A stretch of 11,669 nucleotides of DNA from Rhizopus sp. PT2906 (GCA_025529335.1 JAMYHX010000809.1:1-11669), one strand, 5' to 3'; positions 1 through 8,107 are shown, numbered from the stretch's first letter. A program made the numbers and translations. The notes: generated by a model from the letters alone, not told the origin.

Positions 1-157
1 AAGATGTAATATTACGATCGTGCGCCCATTAGAGGTTTTAATTATTTATAAATAAAAATCCGTTTAAACGTACTTTTAAAAGAACATTGAGATAAAAATA
101 CACTGTTTCTAGAAAGTAAATTCGTCCAATGGTGAGAACAAAATTCATGTTGTACGA
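1..157. other. Non-coding left edge of the window
   Basis: AT-rich sequence with no credible reading frame, promoter or RNA gene. It may be the 3' flank of a gene lying outside the window. No part of it recurs elsewhere in the window as far as I can see. Confidence 0.5.
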
Positions 158-198
158 AAAATAAACTCGCCCTGGTGGAAAATCAATTCACCTGAAGG
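158..198 (+). repeat. Left terminal inverted repeat
   Basis: A 41-bp arm, inverted relative to 1136-1176 with two mismatches. It contains AATAAACTCGCCCTGGT at its outer end. Confidence 0.75.
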
Positions 199-479
199 GG
201 CGTCTTTGGATGTGTATAAAAATATTGACCATTCTTTGTAATAGAGCTACTCGATTATTACTTAGTATCTTTGATTTCTTACAATATCCAATCATTTTTC
301 AATTGGTTTACATAAACATGATGTCTTGGTATTATTTTTGCAAGATCAATTACAAAGATGAACCTTATTTTTTCATCTTGCAATGCCATTTTTAAGCTTT
401 ACTATAATATCTGCTATCCAAAACATTTAAATGACACCTTCTTAACTTTTCATTTCCTGTGTTTACCTTTACAACTTTA

Positions 480-770
480 AGACTAGGACAGGGGCTTGTC
501 CCTGCTGCTTGTATGTGTACCACAAATCACATTCATTGCGTCAGCAAACTTGTGGTGATGTTCCTTGCCCTGGAGAACATGGTCCTTGGCCAACCCGTAC
601 AGCATTTGGATAGTTGCGTTCGCAGCACAAGTGTGTTCAAACAGGGTAGGTTATTGCTCAATAAAGAACTGTGCCAGTGCGAGCAGGGACTCCATGGAGG
701 TTTCAGAGAAGGAGCTCAACGCGTGTTTTGCGATCACAAAACAGTTCTTGGTACGATACTATCGATGAAT
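480..770 (+). other. GC-richer, cysteine-containing insert inside the TIR element
   Basis: This block stands out from the AT-rich element around it. Two plus-strand frames stay open. One (459-812) would encode 117 residues with scattered cysteines. The other (565-768, starting at TTG) has a C-x6-C-x4-C spacing followed by another cysteine about 20 residues on, loosely recalling small secreted cysteine-rich fungal domains such as CFEM. Neither frame has a convincing start, signal peptide or known domain. The best reading is a captured and decaying gene fragment; chance open frames are equally possible. Confidence 0.25.
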
Positions 771-1135
771 AGTTGTTTTACTTCTATACAAGAATATGAC
801 AAGATGGAATAAGTCTTTTTATGAAAAGAAAAAAGAAAAAGATTCTTGACAAAAAAAAAATTGATCTTTATATGCAACTAACTACATCCAATGAATTATA
901 TTAATATGACTGTTGTTATGAGCTTAATACGAGACATTATGCTAATATCAAGTAAAAAAAAATGAGTTTGGCTTGTATATGAAATATATTTGACGATATA
1001 AACAATACAGTCTATTGGTTCAGATCGATCATACCCGTCAACGACAGAACCTTTTTCCATTTTAAAACAAGAATTGAATATGATTTATAGTGTAACTGTG
1101 AAGAAGAAATAAAACAAAGACGGACATTTGATGTG

Positions 1136-1176
1136 CCTTCAGGTGAATTCATTTTCTACCAGGGCGAGTTTATTTT
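1136..1176 (-). repeat. Right terminal inverted repeat
   Basis: The inverted counterpart of 158-198. Read on the minus strand, its outer end carries AATAAA (1174-1169), eight bases after the homoserine kinase stop codon. Confidence 0.75.
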
Positions 1177-1181
1177 CTCTT

Positions 1182-2329
1182 TTATGATTCAATATCCAAA
1201 CATGTAGAACCATCAGTAACAACATCTAAAACTTTATAAATACATTCGAAATCTCCATGCTTTTTGAATACGTCAATCGCTGCCTTTGCAATATCATCAA
1301 AGTTTTTGGTGGCTAAGGCAAGAATGGTGGGTCCAGCTCCGGAAAGACAAATACCCAATAGACCATCATGCTTTTCTGGTGTGATACAAGACAAAACTTC
1401 AGGAAGTCCGGGAATCTATAACAGGTCAATATCTTTCTTCTTCTTTTTTTTTTTTTTTAACTTACAAGAGTCTTTCGGTAGGGTTGATGAATTTTATCTT
1501 GCATTGCATTATAAATCAAATCAGCATCGGGTGGTGATTGTCCCAAGGCAGTAGTCAACACAGCCAATCGTTGGAAATTGAAAACCTACATACTTTCATT
1601 CAATTCTTCTTGAGTTCATTCAACATTCTTTGACCTTACCACATCTTTTCTCTCATAGTGCGAAGGAAGTACGGCTCTTGCTTTAGCTGTAGCTACCTCG
1701 AACTGGGGCACAATAGCAATACACTTGATTTCTTTGGCCCAGTTCAGTCTGACATAATGTCCAATACCCACAGGAGGCTGAGGTACCTGTTGTGAAAGGG
1801 CAATGTCGAGTAGTGACTCGGAGGCAGGTACACCTTGCATAGCGCTAGGATCCAACTCTCTCAGATAAGAAGCGACAAATCCACCCATCAAGGCAGCAGC
1901 CACATTATCTGGATGACGCTCGATCATCAAACAGTAATCCAGTAATCGATCTCTTGATAATCCCAATTGGCCCAAGGCATTACCAAGCAAGACACCGCCG
2001 ACAACAGCTGCACCGGATGAACCCAATCCACGACCGAGAGGAATAGGATTGTCGACGTGGATCTTGAGAGGTTTAGGTAACTGAGAAATACCATTTGCAG
2101 AGAGGACGTAGAGAGCGGTTTTGGTGATCAAGTTTTGCTCTGGAGTAAGTGGAACATCCTTAGATCCTTCTCCACTATAGGTCATTTCAAAATCTTTGTC
2201 AGCTTCCTTCAATATCTCAACATCCATGGTCAAATAAAGGGAAAGAGAGATACCCAAGACATCGAACCCAGGCCCAATGTTGGCAGTAGAGCAAGGTGAA
2301 CGAATACGGAACTTTCTTGGTGTATTCAT
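1182..2329 (-). CDS. THR1: Homoserine kinase (GHMP family), three exons
   Basis: Phosphorylates homoserine to O-phosphohomoserine, the step before threonine synthase, in the cytosol. The exons are 2329-1640, 1585-1466 and 1415-1182. Both introns are phase 0 with clean GT-AG ends and give 347 residues, close to yeast Thr1 (357). GHMP landmarks are in order: an N-terminal segment with ANIGPGFDVLG (residues 16-26), the ATP-binding loop PLGRGLGSSGAA (97-108), the ERHPDNVAAALMGG segment (137-150) and the C-terminal glycine-rich LSGAGPT (294-300). Exon 2 restores the conserved FQRLAVLTTALGQSPPDAD and DKIHQPYR stretches, which confirms the splicing. The ATG at 2329 is the only sensible start. A purine-rich tract (pyrimidine-rich on the coding strand) lies upstream, and the TIR element begins just after the stop. 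The gene appears intact. Confidence 0.95.
1416..1465 (-). other. THR1 intron 2 (50 nt)
   Basis: Donor GTAAGTT, acceptor TTATAG, with a 15-nt A run on the coding strand just after the donor (T15 at 1444-1458). Removal joins ...YRKTL to IPGLPEV... in frame. Confidence 0.9.
1586..1639 (-). other. THR1 intron 1 (54 nt)
   Basis: Donor GTAAGG, acceptor TATGTAG. Removal joins ...ERKDV to VFNFQRL... in frame, matching the homoserine kinase family. Confidence 0.92.
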
Positions 2330-2377
2330 CTCTCTAATGCTGTGTGTCTATAATGATTTCTATAAAGCAACAGTAAC

Positions 2378-2409
2378 AAAAAAAGAGAGAGAGAGAAAGA
2401 GAGGGAAAA
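2378..2409 (-). promoter_or_regulatory. Polypyrimidine tract upstream of THR1
   Basis: On the THR1 coding strand this is a run of C and T, mostly CT repeats followed by Ts, 49 to 80 bp before the ATG. CT-rich tracts are common in fungal core promoters of steadily expressed genes. No clear TATA box or TGACTC (Gcn4/CpcA-type) site was found in the adjacent 200 bp. Confidence 0.4.
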
Positions 2410-2907
2410 CTGTTTATGATGTTTTTAATTATCATAGGACTGCTTTCTTCCCAGTGAGTATTTCTTGCTCATTGGATTATACTTTACCTTTCGGTGCCAA
2501 TTGGCTGTTTTTTAAATCTCAACTTGCCCACGGTCTTTTATCTTGACCAGTTTTTCTAGTATTTTGATCTTGTTTGATCTTTTGATAAGGGACTATACGC
2601 TGTTTATTAATTAAAATACATTATTAGGCGAAGAAGACTTAATCAAGTTGCTCATCAAGCTATACTCGGGCACTTTTTAAAATTATAAATAAGCGACAGA
2701 GATGATTAAAAGTTGAACCGTAAGCCAATGTTTCTGATCAGAGCAATCTACGCTTCCCTATGCTTTCAGAAGATTGAGTAAAAATGTATAAACAGAAACA
2801 TATGACATTTCCGATCCATTCTCCCCTGATGCCTGCAATGACTTTCTTTGACAGAAATAAAACTCCTCGCATAATGAGTATCCGTAAAAGGAATACTCAT
2901 AAATAGA

Positions 2908-3087
2908 ATGAAAATGCCTAGCCTTTTCGTAGGATTTCTTGTGTGCGTAGTGTACACTAAAGATAAAAAAAATAATATCATTGCTTCTTCCCGTCTGGTG
3001 AAGACTGAAGGAAACGCCTACTCAGGGGAAGTGGCTTCCTTGGGGAAGACAGTCGTGTTTGAAGCTGATTTAACTCGGAAAGAATGA
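2908..3087 (+). CDS. Candidate small ORF, 59 residues, unrecognised
   Basis: The frame begins MKMPSLFVGFLVCVVYTKDK, a short hydrophobic segment (about residues 4-15) followed by a polar region containing GEVASLGKTVVFEADL. It lies in the GC-richer stretch 2990-3400. There is no strong family resemblance, and the promoter context is weak. It could be a real short gene with an N-terminal signal or anchor, a first exon of something longer, or a relic. A second short frame in another phase starts at 3093, which favours a decayed or spliced gene over a finished 59-residue one. Confidence 0.2.
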   Translation: MKMPSLFVGFLVCVVYTKDKKNNIIASSRLVKTEGNAYSGEVASLGKTVVFEADLTRKE

Positions 3088-3100
3088 AACAAATGATCGA

Positions 3101-3400
3101 TCAAGGGTCAGCACATCTTGCAGAAATTCGAGGATTCACAGGGAAGCTTGTTAAGTAAAAACGACAAAGGATTTCAGATCGATAGTGAAAGGCACAACCT
3201 GTGATGCCTACGGGAGCATTAGATAGCACGCGGCCGAGTGAGCATACTAGAGAGACACTGGGGTCAATCTCTAGACAGCCAGTCAAGACGCCATTGAATA
3301 CAGCGACTACGTTCTTGGTATGGCATGGATATTCATAAACTGGATCAATGGGTAGTATGGAACGACAAATGAGGGGAAGTTTTGATTCATAACCATGCAT
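3101..3400 (-). CDS. Candidate hypothetical ORF, 99 residues
   Basis: ATG-initiated and open for 99 residues in the GC-richer island, with the protein-like middle segment NVVAVFNGVLTGCLEIDP and six cysteines. A stop sits two codons before the ATG. There is no signal peptide, known domain or upstream TATA. The plus strand of the same stretch (about 3197-3340) is also open, so base composition rather than selection may explain it. I cannot assign a function. Confidence 0.2.
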   Translation of the reverse strand: MHGYESKLPLICRSILPIDPVYEYPCHTKNVVAVFNGVLTGCLEIDPSVSLVCSLGRVLSNAPVGITGCAFHYRSEILCRFYLTSFPVNPRISARCADP

Positions 3401-3510
3401 TCGTTATCGTAAATCTTGCTGTTTTAAATGGTCCTGTTTGATGGAGCGAAAATCATGAGTAGTTAGGTTGTCATAAAGAGTAAACAATCGTTGTCAAAGA
3501 GGCAGTTTTA

Positions 3511-3536
3511 GAGAGAGAGAGAGAGAGAGAGAGAGA
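3511..3536 (+). repeat. (GA)13 microsatellite
   Basis: Thirteen perfect GA units, about 200 bp upstream of the two-exon small gene. It may be a promoter-type polypurine tract or simply a length-variable marker. Confidence 0.9.
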
Positions 3537-3741
3537 TATCCTTTCATGTGTTGTACGTCGGAACCTGAATAAGAAGCAAACAATGATTGGAGCGAGATGA
3601 ATTAAAAATTGGTTGGTGTTTGTCTGTGTGGCATCCTATTCTATTTAAAGTAATGCTACTAAACTTTAATTTGAGTACAAATAAATAAATGCTCGATCCT
3701 TCTTTATTTTTTTTTTCTCTTTCATTTTTATACACTTTAAT

Positions 3742-4088
3742 ATGAGTCCTGTTTATCATACATCGTTTAATAATAGCTATTACTATGATGCAGGTAAGAG
3801 AAATAGATAGTATATACATATAAGGATACTAAGTGTTCTCCCTCCCCCTTAGTGAGACTAGGGCAAATAGAAGTACAACATGAACTGGCTCGTAACTTTT
3901 ATGATGATGATGAATTCTGTCCTATACTCGAGTACACTACTTTGGATGATCGAGATCGTATCTATCAACGACTAACACCTTCTCCTCGAACTTCTCCTCG
4001 TACTTCTCCTACCATTAATAACTCAAAAAGAGTGATACCCATCATCAATCCTTCCAACATGACTCCCATTTCTATTCAGCCAAAATAA
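3742..4088 (+). CDS. Two-exon gene for a 95-residue protein, family not recognised
   Basis: Exon 1 is 3742-3793 (17 codons plus G). Exon 2 runs from 3853 to the TAA at 4086-4088, joined through a GTG valine codon. The start context is an ATG after a long T/C-rich tract (about 3700-3735). The predicted protein opens with MSPVYHTSFNNSYYYDA, then an acidic block FYDDDEFCPILEY (about residues 34-46), a basic DDRDRIYQRL segment, a serine/proline-rich repeat (TSPRTSPT) and a polar tail. There is no signal peptide or membrane segment, so it is probably cytosolic or nuclear, and the SP/TP sites could be phosphorylated. Poly(A) signals AATAAA occur at 4125 and 4140. The splice structure makes this a real gene; its function is unknown to me. 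Confidence 0.65.
3794..3852 (+). other. Intron of the 95-residue protein gene (59 nt)
   Basis: Donor GTAAGAG, branch-like TACTAAG about 20 nt before the acceptor, then a pyrimidine tract and TTAG. Removal keeps the frame and supplies an ATG-containing first exon for an otherwise ATG-less reading frame. Confidence 0.75.
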
Positions 4089-4669
4089 TCTGTATAATAT
4101 ACATTCTCATTTCATATTGTAAATAATAAAAAGTAGTAGAATAAAGTCTCTTTAGTATTACTGACACAAAATATCCATGTTCTACCTTACTTTCACCGAG
4201 TTTACTTTATTTTCTTGGTTTTTGTGGTAGTTTTGGGGTTAAACAAATATCTTTATTTGTAAAATAATTTAAGGGCCGACATGGGGCGCATGATAGCTAA
4301 AAAAGCATTTCTTCATCCAATCAAAATAATAAAGTTAGCCATGGTAATAAATAGACAAGTAAAGGCAAAATCAAAATAAATTTTAGTTTAGATGCATGGA
4401 GGATAGCACTTAATAAGCTGCTACCCACAATGTAGGTATCAAATGGGAAACCATGTCATTATATATTCGAGTTCATAAAGAACTGTGCATATAATAGACT
4501 AATCAAGTTGAGATGTTAGAAAAGAAAACGTGATCGACGAGTCGATATAATGAAAAATGTGTGTGAAAGCCTTTGGATATTTAAGATATTTGTAAACAGC
4601 GAATAACATTGGCTTTTGCATGTCTGTCCGATGTCAGGGACAAAAGGGTTTAAGCTAGAGTTCTCATAG
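4089..4669. other. AT-rich spacer, no gene seen
   Basis: Contains the 3' signals of the preceding gene (AATAAA at 4125-4130 and 4140-4145) and a short perfect palindrome ATCGACGAGTCGAT near 4533. Nothing else is supportable. Confidence 0.5.
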
Positions 4670-5266
4670 CCATCCAAGACTCAGTCCAGTGCAGCATGTT
4701 TACTTTGTCCAAGCATTTGTAGCCAAAAGAATGGTATCAACACAGAGCAAAATCTAGTAAAGGAAAGAAACCTTGGTGTTAGGGCCGGAGCAACATCCAG
4801 AGGAATTACTCACAAACTAAAGATATTTTTATCAGGCGATTGGGATTGAGAAGAGCAGGTGTTCTACAATATAGACTTGGATAACTGGCACTATTGGGAG
4901 TTGCTGTCCGAGCATTCTACAATGGGGGCGAGCTGAGCTTGATGAGTACACTCTCCTACTGTATGTTGACCAGTTGAGGTATATTCGTATTAATACGGAA
5001 ACCCCCTTTTCAATGATAAACACAATTTTCTATAATTCTTCACTCCAGAAGAGACCAAACCTCCCAACTTGCTTGTTCCGAGTCATTGCTGCAACAAAAG
5101 ATTGAAACCTCACTGTCACATATTTTTGAACTTTTGCATACAGAGATTGGTATTTGTAATTGAGCGTAGCATATATTGGAGACGCTCTTACATTCATTTT
5201 ACTCCATATGAAAAGGCATATAAATGGTTGTCCTGTGGCATTTATTCTTACTTAAAAAAGGAATAA
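4670..5266 (+). pseudogene. Decayed plus-strand gene, family not recognised
   Basis: One frame runs 4670-4936, broken only by a TGA at 4847-4849, and reads like protein: NTEQNLVKERNLGVRAGATS before the stop, then EEQVFYNIDLDNWHYWELL after it. Near 4922-4934 the protein-like signal moves to the next frame (4875-5105, 76 residues), with ELDEYTLLLYVDQLRYIRIN. Weaker continuations in other frames follow to about 5266. The sense strand stays constant while the phase changes, which is how an aged gene looks. The family is not recognised; a transposon-borne or multicopy Mucoromycota ORF is possible. An unusual intron could account for one of the breaks but not for all. Confidence 0.5.
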
Positions 5267-5476
5267 GGAGCAGTAGTAAATTTATCACTATGCTTATATT
5301 GCAGTTATGGCAGTAAACGCGTCAATTGAGGTTCGTAGATATCAGCGTACTTTTGCATCCTACCATATCTTTATGCCAATCCTAAAGAGAGTATTCCTAT
5401 TCTTTCTTCGGCCCATAGTCATAGTGATATCTAATGTTAATATGAAAGGCGCATTCATTAGAACGACACAGCTTGT

Positions 5477-6870
5477 TTAGAAGTGAGCATCCCATATGCG
5501 AGCCCAGTCAAGGCACTCTTGGACTCTTGTCTCGATACTCATGTGTCTATAGCTTGTAAATGAGTCTTTTTAAATGATGAATTGTATTTGCTGTTCATAA
5601 ACAGAAAGACGTTGTTCAGATACAGTAAAGCCCTCAGGTATATGCAAAAGTTTATCCATCAATTTTTCTAGAGTAGAAAAATTCTCTTCCAAATTGGCTT
5701 TCTTATACTGTTTGTTGAGAACATGAATAATATAGTTCCTTTTCATGCTTTTTAAAATAACATCGGGTTCCTTGTCGTACTGTAACACTCATTTCTACAT
5801 TCGAAGTTTCTTTGAACATCAAATTGGAGAAACCTAATCTTGCATTGGTCAGTATAAACCGCATTAAACAACTATCAGCGTTTTGGCTTATCATCGTGTA
5901 TAGTAATAAGTTTGTTGCTGTGCTGATTCGATAAAATATATGGTTAACAATATAACCATCAATAAATTGAAGACTTGTGTGTTTTCTAATAATGACATAA
6001 TCCACACGCTGAAGATAAACACGCTTATCAGCGAACGACTCTGCCCATCTTTGTAGAAAAGTTGGTCGTTCTGTGTTTTCTAACGCATGTAACATTGACC
6101 ATACTTATTTGGTACGTCTATCAATTCTCTTGCGTGTAATACTCATTTGATACCTTGCACAATGTTAGACCACCTTCCTTGACCCGACTGTAGATCCATA
6201 ACGAAAGGTGTATTTAGTTGATGACAACAAACAAAATCAAACCCTGTTTCCCAGAAAAATAGCTCGTATCATAAAAAGCTCGTAGCCAAAAGCAAGTGAC
6301 CATAGTTTTCGGTACAAACCGACCTTTACTGCTTAAAGCATAACAATGTACACAAAGCGCAGTTGAACTATATCATTGAGCAATGAACAAACTGCGCAAG
6401 TACAGGAGTTTATAAACAGAAATACACCTCATTGATGATGTACAGATTAATGCCAGCGAGTTATTATGCTTTGCAATCCCAAAAAGGTAAAGATAGGCAC
6501 TATTCTACCGTACTATAGACATAATGGGAGTATACTTCTAGACCATATATACTTTAACTTATTCACAGTACATCTATATTTATATAAAAGGACTTCATGG
6601 TCTTGTACTCGCATTCTTTTGCTTCAATTCTATCAGCAATATGTTAACCAGTCAGTTCTGTACTACCTAAAGCTTCTGCATATTTTGTGCTCTTTCATAC
6701 GCTCCTAGAGTATACATAATGCTTTTTACAACAAATGGTGCTTGATATAGAAACATTGTTTTTATCAAACAAAACAACTCAACCAAGGAAAGATAAGACT
6801 CTGGAATTGATCCTGTAAGCTGCCATATGTGTTTTACCAAATCAGACATCAGCGCAGTAATGGCTTGCAC
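5477..6870 (-). pseudogene. Decayed minus-strand coding region, family not recognised
   Basis: Several same-strand segments are separated by stops and frame changes. They are 6870-6667 (PESYLSLVELFCLIKTMFLY), about 6355-6155 in two phases (LSSKGRFVPKTMVTCF, then VMDLQSGQGRWSNIV) and 6154-5790 (one in-frame TAA before a 130-residue stretch with RPTFLQRWAESFADKR). The last is 5788-5477, a different phase with one TAA at 5572-5570, ending MSIETRVQECLDWARIW. The 5788-5477 run shows that coding character continues past the stop. A CxxC pair near 6350 is the only motif-like feature. It is clearly not a working gene as read. More than one original gene may be present, and I cannot name the family. 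Confidence 0.5.
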
Positions 6871-6964
6871 CTGTGTGACATTTCAGATGAAGACGTGCGA
6901 TCCAGTGTACCGTTACATATCATACCTCAGTTTATGATAGGCGATCATGTCAAGACGAAGATTG

Positions 6965-6972
6965 TATAAATA
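6965..6972 (+). promoter_or_regulatory. TATA box of the 148-residue secreted protein gene
   Basis: TATAAATA starting 69 bp upstream of the ATG at 7034. The same octamer lies at a similar distance before the other two secreted-protein genes in the window. Confidence 0.6.
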
Positions 6973-7033
6973 CGTGTGCATATAATGTCCAATTCAAATC
7001 TTTTTCTCAAGAAAATCACGAATTATATCTGCG

Positions 7034-7480
7034 ATGGTTTCTGCGAATTACATCTTCAGTCTTTTGGTATTAACTCCTCTTTTGGTACAAGCTCAACCTA
7101 CAAAAACAAGTAGCGCGCCTTTAGCTAAACGATCGCCTCACGATTGCTTCTCCAGTGGTCACTGGGGCTATATTCGTGACGTATTGAGTTCCTGTAGTCA
7201 AGCTACTGTCGATCTTTCAAACCAGTTGGTCGGCAGGAACTACGCCGCACAAAGAACCTATGGTCCTTTTAGCACTGGAAGCGGAAGAAGAGCTGTAGTC
7301 AGTGTTAAAGTGGCAAATGATTTTGGAAGGACATACGAGACTGTTCATGGGAGCGACATCAACTTTGCCTGTAACGAAATAGTTCAAAGATGTGCTGGTG
7401 ATAACAGAGATACTCGTGGTGGATGGTCTATCCAAGGCCCCTTTAAGATTACTGTTGATGTAAACGCATGTGGCTGCTAA
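7034..7480 (+). CDS. Secreted cysteine-containing preproprotein, possibly Y3-like glycan-binding fold
   Basis: A 148-residue intronless gene. Residues 1-20 form a signal peptide ending VQA. A short propeptide follows, ending in the dibasic Kex2-type site LAKR (30-33), so the mature protein would start at Ser34 and have 115 residues. The six cysteines (38, 54, 113, 120, 146, 148) could form three disulfides. The mature start (HDCFSSGHW) and end (DVNACGC), with a CNEIVQRC pair between them, resemble my recollection of fungal secreted proteins related to the mushroom glycan-binding protein Y3. That assignment is tentative and from memory. Such proteins act outside the cell. A TATA box lies at 6965 and AATAAA at 7508-7513, so the gene looks intact and expressible. 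An unclassified effector-like protein is the alternative. Confidence 0.8.
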   Translation: MVSANYIFSLLVLTPLLVQAQPTKTSSAPLAKRSPHDCFSSGHWGYIRDVLSSCSQATVDLSNQLVGRNYAAQRTYGPFSTGSGRRAVVSVKVANDFGRTYETVHGSDINFACNEIVQRCAGDNRDTRGGWSIQGPFKITVDVNACGC

Positions 7481-7507
7481 TCTATCTGAATTATTCTTTG
7501 CTCGATA

Positions 7508-7513
7508 AATAAA
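7508..7513 (+). terminator. Poly(A) signal of the 148-residue secreted protein gene
   Basis: AATAAA 28 bases after the stop codon, within GATAAATAAATAC. Confidence 0.5.
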
Positions 7514-7782
7514 TACTTATAATTCAAACGTTTTGCTTCCATTAAAGTTTATGTAACACTCTATACATTAGCAAAAACTGAAGAGTTTCTATCAACTCAT
7601 ACTGTAGCATATGCTTCAAGTGCAGAAAAGAAAACCAAGTAAAAGCTTGGTACATATACTTTTTGACATTTTCTTGGCTTATGACATTTACTACTGCCAG
7701 ACTATAAAATATAAAAAGACAACCACGCATCGTTTCGGAAAGAAAGAATTGTACTTTAATGCTAAAGAGTAATATGTACATT

Positions 7783-8049
7783 TCACTTCAATAAAACATA
7801 ATCGTCGTCATCGTTGTCATCCTCCTTTAAACAACAAGTCCAGCAGTGGCCAAATTGTTTTCGCTCCCAGCCTTTGTGACATTTGATATCTTCGGGGCCA
7901 CACATGCGCAAGCAGATTGGAGGCTCACCAACCGTTAAGTCAGAGTGGCAGTTACGAGATGAGTAGTAGTCCATTAAGCGATAGCCTTCAACAGTGGATT
8001 TGACCATAAGAGAGCCAAGAGCAAAGAGAACAGCAGAGATAACCTTCAT
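7783..8049 (-). CDS. Small secreted cysteine-rich protein with acidic tail, family not recognised
   Basis: The true ATG is at 8049-8047; a longer reading would use TTG. This gives 88 residues. Residues 1-22 are a signal peptide (MKVISAVLFALGSLMV core). The mature part has seven cysteines (34, 46, 50, 57, 69, 72, 73), with a CxxxC pair and a closing CWTCC cluster. Then comes EDDNDDDD (76-83) and a short hydrophobic end. An odd cysteine count leaves one free for dimerisation or metal binding. The acidic run could bind cations or keep the peptide soluble. The gene is convergent with the 148-residue secreted protein gene, with about 300 bp between the stops. TATAAATA lies 66 bp upstream of the ATG. 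Size and cysteine density are typical of fungal small secreted effectors or defence peptides, but I recognise no family. Confidence 0.75.
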   Translation of the reverse strand: MKVISAVLFALGSLMVKSTVEGYRLMDYYSSRNCHSDLTVGEPPICLRMCGPEDIKCHKGWERKQFGHCWTCCLKEDDNDDDDYVLLK

Positions 8050-8107
8050 GTTTTTCAACTTGTGTATGATGGAATAAAGAAAGCTGATGAGAATAGATCA
8101 CAATCCT

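Larger units (their letters stand above)
158..1176. mobile_element. Non-autonomous DNA transposon with 41-bp terminal inverted repeats
   Basis: The two ends are inverted copies: 158-198 matches the reverse complement of 1136-1176 at 39 of 41 positions (mismatches at 177/1157 and 184/1150). The arms contain AACTCGCCCTGGT and AATTCACCTGAAGG, and the match ends sharply on the inner side. Taking the flanking TA (162-163 and 1171-1172) as a target-site duplication gives an element of about 1007 bp, as in TA-inserting Tc1/mariner/pogo families; TA is palindromic, so it could equally be part of the repeat. No transposase domain is visible in any frame, so the element would depend on a transposase elsewhere. 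The interior is AT-rich except for a GC-richer block near 480-750. The right terminus lies just beyond the stop codon of the homoserine kinase gene. The superfamily is not certain. Confidence 0.65.

Noticed and set aside
210..395. 61-residue ORF inside the TIR element
   Set aside because: AT-rich, hydrophobic-biased chance frame with no domain and no transposase motif.
1015..1045. GGTTCAGATCGATC-like stretch considered as a tRNA B box
   Set aside because: No A box at the right distance, no acceptor-stem pairing, and it lies inside the transposable element. No other tRNA, rRNA or snRNA signature was found in the window.
1264..1554. 96-residue plus-strand ORF over the 3' part of THR1
   Set aside because: It runs antisense through exon 3, intron 2 and part of exon 2; its phenylalanine run is the intron's T15 tract, and it has no promoter or domain.
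2388..2404. GA-rich repeats here and at 3511-3536 considered as a CRISPR-like or satellite array
   Set aside because: Simple dinucleotide tracts in a eukaryotic genome; no spacers or repeat units longer than 2 bp.
2277..2546. 89-residue plus-strand ORF upstream of THR1
   Set aside because: Reads through the THR1 start antisense and the GA-rich promoter tract; its composition reflects the repeat.
5069..5266. 65-residue plus-strand ORF treated as an independent gene
   Set aside because: It starts at TTG, overlaps the tail of the plus-strand relic in another phase, and has no signal or domain; it is included only as part of the decayed region.
7217..7435. 72-residue minus-strand ORF within the 148-residue secreted protein gene
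   Set aside because: A shadow of a well-supported gene on the other strand.
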